Under the pieces are notes generated by a model. The model made no database searches. It had not been told where the DNA came from and saw only the letters and a program-made list of their open reading frames with translations. From the IMG/VR virus record IMGVR_UViG_3300044825_000901, positions 1 through 36,822 of that record: a stretch of 36,822 bases of DNA. One strand, written 5' to 3'. Positions 7,037 to 13,558 of this stretch are shown in pieces. This DNA comes from a virus. The stretch's first letter is position 1, and each line of letters starts with the position of its first letter. The position numbers and the translations under genes are program-made.

Positions 7037-7621
7037 ATGAACACACAATGGTTTCGTGATCGGCTTGCCGACAAGAGGTTGTCGCAGAGAAGGTTGGCGA
7101 AGATGTTGGAACTTGACCCGGCGGCGGTGTCCCTCATGTTCAGGGGCATGCGCCGCATCACGCCTCACGAGGCGCACCAGATCTCCACAATTCTCGGCGT
7201 GCCGCTGAACGAGGTGATGCGCAACGCCGGCATCGAAGTGACCGAGGACGTCAGGCGCTGCCCTGTGGCCGCGCACGTCGACGAGAACGGTGTGGTTACG
7301 TCAATGCCCCCGCGAACTCACGACGATGTCATCGGCCCGGCCGACTGCCCCTTTGGGACATTCGCAATTCAGGTGCGGTCGCACTCCAGCACCAAGGACG
7401 GCTGGCTGCTGTTTGTGACGCCGGCGCAGGTGAAGCCCGCGGAGAACATCGACCAGTTGTGCCTGGTGGCCACGGGCGACGGCCGCCAGGTTCTGGCCGT
7501 GGTGCGTCGCGGCTACCGCAAGGACACCCACAACCTGATCATCTGGCCCTCAAACGAGATGATCTCCGACGCCTCCATCGTCTGGACCTCCACGGTCCTC
7601 TGGATCAAGCCCCTGTATTGA
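7037..7621 (+). CDS. CI-like repressor (XRE HTH plus S24-like fold without visible protease dyad)
   Basis: 194-aa regulator. Residues about 13-58 form an XRE-type HTH (KRLSQRRLAKMLELDPAAVS, then an ITPHEAHQIST helix and LGVPLNEVM). After a linker, the C-terminal half (about 95-194) is beta-rich and resembles the LexA/CI dimerisation fold: FAIQVRS, WLLFVTP, LVATGDGRQVLAVVRRGY and WTSTVLWIKP. At the place where the self-cleaving Ser would be expected, the sequence reads RSHSSTKDGW with no SMEP-type motif, and no clear catalytic Lys is visible. It may therefore be a non-cleavable repressor. It is transcribed divergently from the Cro-like gene and leads the plus-strand lysogeny and recombination unit. 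Expected role: maintain lysogeny by binding the switch operators. Confidence 0.8.
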   Translation: MNTQWFRDRLADKRLSQRRLAKMLELDPAAVSLMFRGMRRITPHEAHQISTILGVPLNEVMRNAGIEVTEDVRRCPVAAHVDENGVVTSMPPRTHDDVIGPADCPFGTFAIQVRSHSSTKDGWLLFVTPAQVKPAENIDQLCLVATGDGRQVLAVVRRGYRKDTHNLIIWPSNEMISDASIVWTSTVLWIKPLY

Positions 7622-7632
7622 CCTGTCGGGCT

Positions 7633-7649
7633 GTAGGGTATATCCCTAC
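7633..7649. promoter_or_regulatory. Perfect inverted repeat GTAGGG-N5-CCCTAC
   Basis: Six-base arms flank an AT-only centre twelve bases after the repressor stop and twenty bases upstream of the next promoter's -35 box. There is no U-run after it, so it is more likely a protein-binding site than a terminator. Confidence 0.45.
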
Positions 7650-7668
7650 TAAATAGTCGGGTTAAGTG

Positions 7669-7697
7669 TTGAGATTTCTCAAACATGGAGATACATT
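7669..7697 (+). promoter_or_regulatory. Probable sigma-70 promoter of the recombination operon, with palindrome over the -35
   Basis: TTGAGA (7669-7674), a 17-base spacer and TACATT (7692-7697). The -35 box is one arm of the perfect palindrome TTGAGATTTCTCAA (7669-7682), a natural operator. Predicted transcription start is about 7704, which places the next gene's ATG 7730 downstream but an upstream in-frame start at 7685 before the transcript begins. Confidence 0.55.
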
Positions 7698-7729
7698 CAC
7701 TCCATCGCAACACGAACCGGAGCCCGAAC

Positions 7730-8044
7730 ATGGACAAACACAATTACGACAACTACACACTGGTGCGCGAGTTAGTCCGCGACTACAAGCTCACGATTGC
7801 AGAAATTGCGGAGCGCACTGGATATTCAAAAGGATATGTTGGTCAACTGCGTCAGCGATTCCCGTCAGAGGACGCACAGCGGCGCCGCTTGTATTACTCG
7901 AACTGGGCCGAGGAAATGCTCAGCATTCTTAAGCGCTCCAAAAGCGCTATCGAAGCGCTTGACGGCACTAGCAAAGAGAACGAGCGCCTAGTGGACGACT
8001 ACCGCATTCTGATGGCCCGCATCCGAAGTGGCATCCGCGGATAA
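7730..8044 (+). CDS. Small helix-turn-helix regulator (104 aa)
   Basis: The N-terminal half holds a clear HTH: LVRDYKLTIAEIAERTG, turn, YSKGYVGQLRQRF (about residues 13-44). The rest is helical and charged (WAEEMLSILKRSKSAIEAL), perhaps for oligomerisation. Start at ATG 7730 is chosen because GGAG lies eight bases upstream and the predicted promoter fires after the alternative start at 7685. First gene of the plus-strand early operon. Likely a transcriptional regulator, possibly acting on the palindromes just upstream; no named family is recognised. Confidence 0.7.
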   Translation: MDKHNYDNYTLVRELVRDYKLTIAEIAERTGYSKGYVGQLRQRFPSEDAQRRRLYYSNWAEEMLSILKRSKSAIEALDGTSKENERLVDDYRILMARIRSGIRG

Positions 8045-8150
8045 ACAGCCTCCAAACTGGCCCTTCCCCACCTACAAGGGCCAGCCCTACAAACAGCCCC
8101 GCCGGCCAAAGCAAGACCCCCTTAAGAAATACCCGCCAGCACCCTTCTGA
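8028..8150 (+). CDS. Possible 40-aa Pro/Lys-rich peptide, GTG start overlapping the HTH gene
   Basis: GTG 8028-8030 overlaps the end of the preceding gene and reads to TGA 8148-8150. The product is rich in Pro, Lys, Gln and Tyr (NWPFPTYKGQPYKQP) and ends in KKYPPAPF. There is no strong ribosome site, so translation would rely on coupling. It would explain an otherwise empty stretch, but evidence is thin. Confidence 0.3.
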   Translation: MASADKQPPNWPFPTYKGQPYKQPRRPKQDPLKKYPPAPF

Positions 8151-8170
8151 CCCACGACAGGACCCACACC

Positions 8171-8350
8171 ATGCTTCGACCCTCTCACTTCCGCACGCCG
8201 CGCACCATCCACGAGGCCTGCTTCACCGACTGCAGCTACATCTACCGCACGCCTGGCGAGCGCCGCATCGCCAAGGCCGCCGACATTGCGGTGGCCGTGG
8301 GCCTGGGCCTAGCGGGCGCGATCACGCTGTTTTACTGGCTCAGTCGTTGA
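8171..8350 (+). CDS. Small membrane-anchored protein (59 aa)
   Basis: ATG 8171 follows AGGA at eight bases. The first ~38 residues are polar and basic with Tyr/Cys (FTDCSYIYRTPGERR). The last ~20 form one hydrophobic helix (IAVAVGLGLAGAITLFYWL) ending in Ser-Arg. This is a C-terminal tail anchor with a cytoplasmic N-terminus by the positive-inside rule. No family is recognised. Codon use matches its neighbours and it fills the gap between two well-supported genes. Confidence 0.5.
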   Translation: MLRPSHFRTPRTIHEACFTDCSYIYRTPGERRIAKAADIAVAVGLGLAGAITLFYWLSR

Positions 8351-8394
8351 GCCACTGTGATGCGATTCTGGCAACTCATCAACAGGAGCGCAAC

Positions 8395-8652
8395 ATGAGC
8401 ATTGAATTCCAACCCCTTGAGGAGTACCGCAAGTCGCTGCAGAGCTTCGACTGGCTCTACGACTACAGCGACGACCACGCCTTCTGGGCCAAGTCCAAGC
8501 GCGAGTACGACCGGCTCTGGGAACAGGCGCGCATCAGCGACGACCACCGCCAGGTGTGGGACGAGGAGCAGCGCCGCCGCAAGGAGGAGATGGAGCAGCG
8601 CGACGCGCAGTACCGGGCTCGCCTGCGGGCCAACAACGAGATCAACGACTGA
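8395..8652 (+). CDS. Highly charged helical protein of unknown function (85 aa)
   Basis: ATG 8395 has GGAG seven bases upstream. The product begins MSIEFQPLEEYRKSLQSFDW, is rich in Trp, Tyr, Asp and Arg, and ends in a long charged helix with a run of Arg, Lys and Glu (about residues 55-78), suggesting a coiled coil or nucleic-acid contact. It is the third or fourth gene of the plus-strand early operon; early location and charge leave host takeover or anti-defence functions open, but nothing in the sequence specifies one. Confidence 0.65.
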   Translation: MSIEFQPLEEYRKSLQSFDWLYDYSDDHAFWAKSKREYDRLWEQARISDDHRQVWDEEQRRRKEEMEQRDAQYRARLRANNEIND

Positions 8653-8662
8653 GGGGCACGAC

Positions 8663-9118
8663 GTGGACATGCCCCAAGAGAAGCTGCAGGAGTATTGGGA
8701 TGCGTGCCTGATCAAGCGCTGGCGCAAGTTTGGGACGGTGCTCGACGCAATCCTTGAGTGGGAGCGGCTGACTGGCAAGAAGTTCTCCGACGTTGAGCTG
8801 CTGCGCGCGCCCCGCAAAAGCATGCCCTGGAAGCTCGGCACCCGCGCCTTCATGGCCGCGTTTCTTCCGAAGATCAACGATCGCTTGTGCGACCAACCAC
8901 CTGACAAAGACCTGGCGCTGCTCAAGAAGCTGCAGACGGTCAAGTACGACACGCTCAAGACGGCAATGCCCAGCCAAATGATCAGCGAGATCGCCAAAGA
9001 AAAGCGCGCGACTGACAAGTCCAAGGCCATCACGCTGCTGGGCATGACCAATTACTCCAACCGCAACCACGACACCGACTGGAACGTCACCAAGGGCTCA
9101 CGCCGCCACACACGATAG
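8663..9118 (+). CDS. Unknown early protein (151 aa)
   Basis: GTG 8663 is preceded by GAGGGG at six bases; ATG 8669, two codons later, is the alternative. The protein is mainly alpha-helical, with YWDACLIKRWRKFG near the start, FMAAFLPKINDRL in the middle and a basic C-terminus (NVTKGSRRHTR). A stretch KLQTVKYDTLKTAMPSQMISEIAKEKRATDKS suggests two adjacent helices. It sits eight bases before the Sak4-like ATPase and is probably cotranscribed with the recombination genes. I recognise no family. Confidence 0.65.
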   Translation: MDMPQEKLQEYWDACLIKRWRKFGTVLDAILEWERLTGKKFSDVELLRAPRKSMPWKLGTRAFMAAFLPKINDRLCDQPPDKDLALLKKLQTVKYDTLKTAMPSQMISEIAKEKRATDKSKAITLLGMTNYSNRNHDTDWNVTKGSRRHTR

Positions 9119-9126
9119 GAACCACC

Positions 9127-9876
9127 ATGGCATTCGACCTTTCATCCATTCGCCGCACCAAGAGGCTGCGCGCACCCAAGATCGTCATCGCCGGCCCCGG
9201 CAAGATCGGCAAGACGACGTTCGCCGCCAGCGCACCCAGCGCGATCGGCATCCTGACCGAGGACGGCGCTGACGCTGTCGACGCGGCCGCCTTCCCGCTG
9301 GCCACCAGCCTGGCCGACGTGTACCAGGCCATCAGCACGCTGCTGAACGAGGAGCACGACTACCAGACGGTGTTCCTGGATTCGCTCGACTGGCTCGAGC
9401 CCCTGGTGCATGTGCACGTCTGCGCGGCCAACAAGTGGGCCAGCATCGAGGCCGCCGGCTACGGCAAGGGCTACATCGCCGCGGCCGAGGAGTGGCGCAC
9501 GCTGCTGCAGGGTTTCGAGGAGCTGCGCGCTCAGCGAAACATGGCCGTGATCTTGATCGCGCACGACAAGATCAAGCGCTTTGAGTCACCGCTGCACGAC
9601 GGGTACGACCAGTACGTCCTGAAGCTCCACGACCGCGCCGGTGCCCTGGTGCAGGAGTGGGCCGACGTCATCGGCTGGGCCAACTACCAGATCGTCACCA
9701 CCGAGTCGGACGCCGGCTACGGGAACAAGGAAGTCAAGGCCCGCACGACGGGCAAACGAATCCTTCACGTCGAGCCGCACCCCGCTCACATGGGCGGCAA
9801 CCGATTCGGCCTAAAGAACATGCCCCTCGACTGGGAGGCATTCGCCGCGGCTCTGTCCGCATCTCAAAACGCCTGA
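9127..9876 (+). CDS. Sak4-like RecA-fold ATPase (AAA_24), ssDNA annealing/recombination
   Basis: 249-aa ATPase. Walker A is GPGKIGKTTF (23-32), the acidic residue of the second strand sits in ILTEDGAD, and Walker B is TVFLDSLDWLE (81-91). AVILIAHDK later in the protein resembles the sensor strand of RecA-like proteins. Phage proteins of this form next to an ssDNA-binding protein and an exonuclease are usually Sak4 single-strand annealing recombinases. The gene is followed at 18 bases by a DUF669 protein and then a PD-(D/E)XK nuclease, so the three likely act together in recombination-dependent replication or repair. ATG 9127 has AGGA upstream. Confidence 0.8.
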   Translation: MAFDLSSIRRTKRLRAPKIVIAGPGKIGKTTFAASAPSAIGILTEDGADAVDAAAFPLATSLADVYQAISTLLNEEHDYQTVFLDSLDWLEPLVHVHVCAANKWASIEAAGYGKGYIAAAEEWRTLLQGFEELRAQRNMAVILIAHDKIKRFESPLHDGYDQYVLKLHDRAGALVQEWADVIGWANYQIVTTESDAGYGNKEVKARTTGKRILHVEPHPAHMGGNRFGLKNMPLDWEAFAAALSASQNA

Positions 9877-9894
9877 ACCAAGGAAATCTGAATC

Positions 9895-10374
9895 ATGGCA
9901 ACCCTTAACTTTCAAGCCTCATCTGTCCAATTTGAAGAACGCGCACCGAGGTCCTACGGCCCGCTGCCACCCGGCGACTACGAAATGATGATCACCGCGT
10001 CGGCCAACAAGCCGACCAAGAGCGGCAACGGCGAGTACCTTGAGCTCGAGATGCAGGTGATCAGCGGCGAGCACTCTGGGCGCCGGTACTGGGAGCGGTT
10101 GAACCTGAACAACCCCTCGCAGCAGACCGTGAAGATCGCGCAGGAGCAGCTCGCGCGCCTATTGATCGCGATGCACCTAGATCGCATTGAGGACACACGC
10201 GAGATGCACGACATCCCGTTCATTGCGGAGGTGGGCCTCGACAAGAAGGACGACAGTAAGAACGTGATCTGGAACTACCGCGCGGCCGTCGACGCCCCCG
10301 CGGCCAAGGCGGCAGCACCGGCCAAGGCGGCACCAGCTGCAGCCCCCGCGAAGTCTGCACGTCCCTGGGGCTGA
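9895..10374 (+). CDS. DUF669-family protein, probable ssDNA-binding partner
   Basis: 159 aa. The N-terminal ~115 residues show the DUF669 pattern: LPPGDYEMMITAS, a strand GEYLELEMQVISGEHSG, RYWERLNL, then QQTVKIAQEQLARLL and a beta strand ending VGLDKK. The family usually lies beside Sak4 or Erf-type recombinases and is thought to have an OB-like ssDNA-binding role. The C-terminal 35 residues are an Ala/Lys/Pro-rich flexible tail ending RPWG, reminiscent of SSB tails that recruit partners. Two bases separate its stop from the nuclease gene. Confidence 0.75.
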   Translation: MATLNFQASSVQFEERAPRSYGPLPPGDYEMMITASANKPTKSGNGEYLELEMQVISGEHSGRRYWERLNLNNPSQQTVKIAQEQLARLLIAMHLDRIEDTREMHDIPFIAEVGLDKKDDSKNVIWNYRAAVDAPAAKAAAPAKAAPAAAPAKSARPWG

Positions 10375-10376
10375 AC

Positions 10377-11576
10377 ATGGCGGCGCTCCCTGAAGATCCT
10401 CACACCACCAGCGCCGCCATCGTGCGGTGGTATGAGAGCAAGCCGCAGGAGCACCGCCCCCACATGGGGGCCAGCCTGATCGGCCACGTGTGCGATCGCT
10501 ACATCTGGCTGACCTGGCGCTGGGCCATGAAGCCGGAGTTCAAGGGCCGCATCCTGCGCCTGTTCAACACCGGCGTGCGTGAGGAGTCGCGCCTGATTGA
10601 GGAGCTGCGCGGCATCGGCGCCGAGGTCTGGGACACCGACCCGGCAACCGGCGACCAGTGGCGCGTGAGCACATGCAACGGGCATTTCGGCGGCTCGCTG
10701 GACGGCGTGGCCAAGGGCCTGCCCGAGGGGCCCAAGACGCCCGCGGCGCTGGAGTTCAAGACCCACAGCAACAAGTCCTGGAACGACGTCGTGAGCAAGG
10801 GCGTGCAGGCCAGCAAGCCGCAGCACTACGACCAGATGACGGTCTACATGGGGCTGATGGATCTGGACCGCGCGCTGTACATGGCCGTCAACAAGGACAC
10901 CGACGACGTCTACACCGAGTGGGTCCACTTCAACCGCGAGCGGTTTGACCAGTTGATCGAGCGCGCCCAGCGCCTGCTCGACTCACCGCAGCCGCCCTAC
11001 CGCATCAGCACCGACCCCGAGCACTTCGAGTGCAAGTACTGCAGCATGTGGAAGGTGTGCCACGGTGGCCAGGCTGGCGAGCCCAACTGCCGCACCTGCT
11101 GCCACTCGACGCCGATCCACGACGCGCAGTGGCGCTGCGCGATGAAGGGCGAGCTGATCTCCGACGCGGAGCAGCGCGCCGGCTGCAATGTGCACCTGAT
11201 GATCCCGGGCCTGCTGCCCTACGCGGAACCGGTGGACGGTGGCGAGAACTTCGTCGTGTACCGGCACACCGAGACGGGCAAGCTGTTCACCAATGGCCCT
11301 GACGGCTGCAACGACCAGGGCCCGGTGTTCTCGAGCAAGGAGCTGCACCGCTGCCCGGGCTCGCTTATCGGCGAGATGTCCGAGTTCAAGGACCAGTTCC
11401 CTGGCGCCAAAATCACTAGCGGCGAGGTGTTCGCACCTAAGACCGTGGGCTCGATCATGGACATGGAGTCCGACGACCTGGACGCCGTTCCCGTCAAGCC
11501 AACGACCAAGGCGCAGAAGGAAGCGGCCGCCAAGCGCACGCGCACGGCCAAGGCAATCATGGAGGGCAAGGTATGA
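10377..11576 (+). CDS. PD-(D/E)XK exonuclease with probable Fe-S cluster (Cas4/AddB-like)
   Basis: 399-aa nuclease. Catalytic residues are visible as GGSLDG (D109) and LEFKTH (E126, K128), a D-X16-EXK spacing normal for the superfamily. C39 in the N-terminal helix together with C219-X2-C222-X5-C228 matches the four-Cys 4Fe-4S arrangement of Cas4/AddB-type nucleases. A second Cys group (NCRTCC plus two later Cys) suggests another metal site. The C-terminus is basic. It follows the Sak4-like and DUF669 genes and probably resects DNA ends to make the single strands they use. It overlaps the next gene by ATGA. Confidence 0.82.
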   Translation: MAALPEDPHTTSAAIVRWYESKPQEHRPHMGASLIGHVCDRYIWLTWRWAMKPEFKGRILRLFNTGVREESRLIEELRGIGAEVWDTDPATGDQWRVSTCNGHFGGSLDGVAKGLPEGPKTPAALEFKTHSNKSWNDVVSKGVQASKPQHYDQMTVYMGLMDLDRALYMAVNKDTDDVYTEWVHFNRERFDQLIERAQRLLDSPQPPYRISTDPEHFECKYCSMWKVCHGGQAGEPNCRTCCHSTPIHDAQWRCAMKGELISDAEQRAGCNVHLMIPGLLPYAEPVDGGENFVVYRHTETGKLFTNGPDGCNDQGPVFSSKELHRCPGSLIGEMSEFKDQFPGAKITSGEVFAPKTVGSIMDMESDDLDAVPVKPTTKAQKEAAAKRTRTAKAIMEGKV

Positions 11577-11953
11577 CCCGCGACGACATCAACCGCATGG
11601 CAGAAGCGGCGGAATTCCCTGCACGCAGAGCGTTCAGCGACTTGTCAGATTTGTACCCACGACTTGAACGCTTTGCCGCCCTTGTTGCCGCTGCCGAGCG
11701 CGAGAAAGTAGCCCGGTGGATGATGGAACGTGGTTACGCCACGGGCCACGGAGACTCCACGGAAGAGCTGCTGCAAGAACTTGATTGGCAGATTGCTGAA
11801 AACTGGAACAGGGCGCTGATCAATGGGATCACGACCGAGCGCGAGGCGTGTGCGAAGGTGTGTGAGGACCAAGACACCGGGCAGAGTCTGCCGCATGACG
11901 TTGCCGTCATCGAATGCGCAGCCGCCATCAGAGCAAGAGGGGAAGCCAAATGA
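11573..11953 (+). CDS. Unknown phage protein (126 aa)
   Basis: ATGA overlap with the nuclease gene. Mostly helical, with LERFAALVAAAEREKVARWM and TTEREACAKVC, two segments common to small accessory proteins of proteobacterial phages that have no assigned function. Cys residues near the end (ACAKVCED) could bind metal but are too few to judge. Cotranscribed with the recombination genes and overlapping the following gene by ATGA. Confidence 0.7.
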   Translation: MTRDDINRMAEAAEFPARRAFSDLSDLYPRLERFAALVAAAEREKVARWMMERGYATGHGDSTEELLQELDWQIAENWNRALINGITTEREACAKVCEDQDTGQSLPHDVAVIECAAAIRARGEAK

Positions 11954-12333
11954 CCGACAGAGAACTAATGCAGCAGGCGCTTGAAGCCCTGAATAGGAGC
12001 GACTACTTGGGGTGGCAACTCAACATCCCAATCATTAAAGCACTGCGCGAGAGGTTGGCGAAGGAAGACGACCCCATCGTCGGCACAAAGACGTGGTTCA
12101 ACGAGGAAGGCAAGATCGTGCAGCAGGAACTCAAGCGCAGCGAGGTTTACAAGGATGAGCCCCAAGATATCGGTGGCCATAGATTCAACGCTGCGCGTGT
12201 TGCAGCACAACGCGAGTGGCAGGGGCTGACGGGCGATGAGGTTAATGAATTTGCTTCCGGTTGCCACTTGGGCAAGTCTGTGCAGAGTGCTATTCGCTCT
12301 GCCGAAGCCAAACTCAAGGAGAAGAACACATGA
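11950..12333 (+). CDS. Unknown phage protein (127 aa)
   Basis: Starts in an ATGA overlap. The N-terminal segment MTDRELMQQALEALN is widespread in small phage proteins of this kind and is followed by IIKALRERLAKE. The middle holds VGTKTWFNEEGKIVQQEL and the end is a charged helix. No catalytic motif is visible and no function can be assigned. It overlaps the next gene by ATGA. Confidence 0.7.
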   Translation: MTDRELMQQALEALNRSDYLGWQLNIPIIKALRERLAKEDDPIVGTKTWFNEEGKIVQQELKRSEVYKDEPQDIGGHRFNAARVAAQREWQGLTGDEVNEFASGCHLGKSVQSAIRSAEAKLKEKNT

Positions 12334-12698
12334 GTATGTCAATGCACGAGTATGAAAAGTGGTCAGTTAGAGCAAAACAGGAGGCAGATATGAGCGAACA
12401 GCAGAAACAACGCGCAGCAAGCATGACCGCCAACCTTGCAAAGGAGGCGGTTCCTTGCCAGCCTGTGATGTTCGAGTTTGATTATTTGATGGCTGCGCTC
12501 GACAGCCTGAATGATCACATGCAAAAACTTGAAAACAAGATGTCTGTAATCCTTGCGGATTTGCCGCCTCCCCCCGAAGAAACCATGCGCTCACGGGAGG
12601 GGCACTCTCAGTTTTGCGGAATGCTATTCCATGCCAACCTAAAAGTGGAAGCATTGAACAAGCATGTATGTGCGCTGATTGACCGCTTGGAGATTTGA
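12330..12698 (+). CDS. Unknown helical protein (122 aa)
   Basis: ATG 12330 overlaps the previous stop and has AGGAG seven bases upstream. The product starts MSMSMHEYEKWSVRAKQ. It contains a likely coiled coil (FDYLMAALDSLNDHMQKLENKM), a Pro-rich break (LPPPPEET) and a C-terminal helix with two Cys. Composition is less GC-biased than its neighbours, which may reflect recent acquisition. No family recognised. Confidence 0.65.
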   Translation: MSMSMHEYEKWSVRAKQEADMSEQQKQRAASMTANLAKEAVPCQPVMFEFDYLMAALDSLNDHMQKLENKMSVILADLPPPPEETMRSREGHSQFCGMLFHANLKVEALNKHVCALIDRLEI

Positions 12699-12699
12699 G

Positions 12700-12729
12700 A
12701 TGGCAAAGATCAAGCAGGAGGAAACATGA
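12700..12729 (+). CDS. Possible 9-aa leader peptide coupled to the next gene
   Basis: ATG 12700 has its own GGAG at about seven bases and encodes MAKIKQEET. The stop overlaps the ATG of the 53-aa membrane protein (ATGA). The last codons of the leader form the AGGAGG ribosome site of that gene. It may only be a by-product of that site, so confidence is low. Confidence 0.25.
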   Translation: MAKIKQEET

Positions 12730-12887
12730 GCTGCACCGGACCATGCAACCAGGGGCGCAAGCAGTGCCCCACACCCGAGGCCTGCGAGAACGCGACTGTC
12801 GACGGCGGCATGGAGCTGCTGGGCATGCTCGTGATCTACCTGATGGGCGTGGCCACGGGCACCTTCTTCACCATTCTGCTGTTTTAA
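12726..12887 (+). CDS. Cys-rich small membrane protein (53 aa)
   Basis: ATG 12726 has AGGAGG at five bases, the strongest ribosome site in this operon. The N-terminal half carries four Cys (MSCTGPCNQGRKQCPTPEAC) that could bind metal or form disulphides. The C-terminal half is a single transmembrane helix (LLGMLVIYLMGVATGTFFTILLF). No family is recognised; the layout resembles other tiny phage membrane proteins placed among early genes. It is separated from the HNH gene by three bases. Confidence 0.65.
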   Translation: MSCTGPCNQGRKQCPTPEACENATVDGGMELLGMLVIYLMGVATGTFFTILLF

Positions 12888-12890
12888 GTG

Positions 12891-13388
12891 ATGAGCTATT
12901 CACAAGCCATTGAGTCGATCCGATCGCGGTGCGAGGAGATTGGTGATTGTTGGGAGTGGCAGATGGCCCTGCAGCTGCGCAGCCGCTCGCCGGTGATGCG
13001 CTACCAAGGCAAGCACATGTGCGTGCGCCGCGTCGTGGCGCTGGCCATGGGCCACAACATCGAGGGCAAGGTCGCCACCTACAAGTGCGGCAACAACCTC
13101 TGTGTGAACCCCGACCACATCGTCGTGATGACCAAGACCACGCTGCAGAAGCGGACCAACAAGGTCAACGTGCAGTACATGCACCCGACCAGGCGCCAGC
13201 GGGTGGCCGCGGCACGCAGGGCCAACGCCAAGCTGTCGCCAGAGATCGTTCAGAAGATCCGCGACGACACGCGACCGCAGCGAAAGATCGCCAGCGACTA
13301 CGGCATCACACAGACCACCGTCAGCCGCATCAAGCGCGGCGAGATGTGGCGTGATTACTCCAACTCATTCATTCAGCTGTTCAGATGA
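12891..13388 (+). CDS. Degenerate HNH-family DNA-binding protein with C-terminal HTH
   Basis: 165 aa. The scaffold of an HNH_3-type homing endonuclease is clear: CWEWQ (20-24), Cys66 and Cys71, CVNPDHI (71-77), then a basic linker and a C-terminal HTH (KLSPEIVQKIRDD, KIASDYGITQTTVSRIKRG). The first catalytic His-Arg pair reads RR at 46-47, and the usual His before the first zinc-type Cys is Tyr-Lys, so cleavage activity may be lost. GTG 12888 is an alternative start one codon earlier. It lies among recombination genes and overlaps the zinc-ribbon gene by ATGA. It may be a domesticated DNA-binding protein rather than a selfish nuclease. Confidence 0.75.
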   Translation: MSYSQAIESIRSRCEEIGDCWEWQMALQLRSRSPVMRYQGKHMCVRRVVALAMGHNIEGKVATYKCGNNLCVNPDHIVVMTKTTLQKRTNKVNVQYMHPTRRQRVAAARRANAKLSPEIVQKIRDDTRPQRKIASDYGITQTTVSRIKRGEMWRDYSNSFIQLFR

Positions 13389-13558
13389 AGTGCCCGCAGT
13401 GCGATGCCTGGACCGAGGTGCGCGAGACACGTCAGCGCACTGATGGCACCAAGCGCCGGCGCTACGAGTGCGCAAACCTGCACAGGTTCACCACCGTCGA
13501 GCGCATTGAAGAAGCAAAGCGCGGCCGCCAGCCGCGTCAGAAGGACCAAGCAACATGA
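13385..13558 (+). CDS. Small zinc-ribbon protein (57 aa)
   Basis: Starts in an ATGA overlap with the HNH gene and ends in an ATGA overlap with the RuvC-like gene. MKCPQCDAWTEVRETR gives one CXXC knuckle; after a basic hairpin (RTDGTKRRRYEC) the second half of the site would be Cys-Ala-Asn-Leu-His, an unusual C-X3-H instead of CXXC. The C-terminus is strongly basic. NrdR- or Ogr-like zinc ribbons have this size; it may bind DNA or RNA. Confidence 0.65.
   Translation: MKCPQCDAWTEVRETRQRTDGTKRRRYECANLHRFTTVERIEEAKRGRQPRQKDQAT

Noticed and set aside
7685-8044. Longer start for the HTH regulator
   Set aside because: It would begin upstream of the predicted transcription start near 7704; ATG 7730 has its own GGAG.
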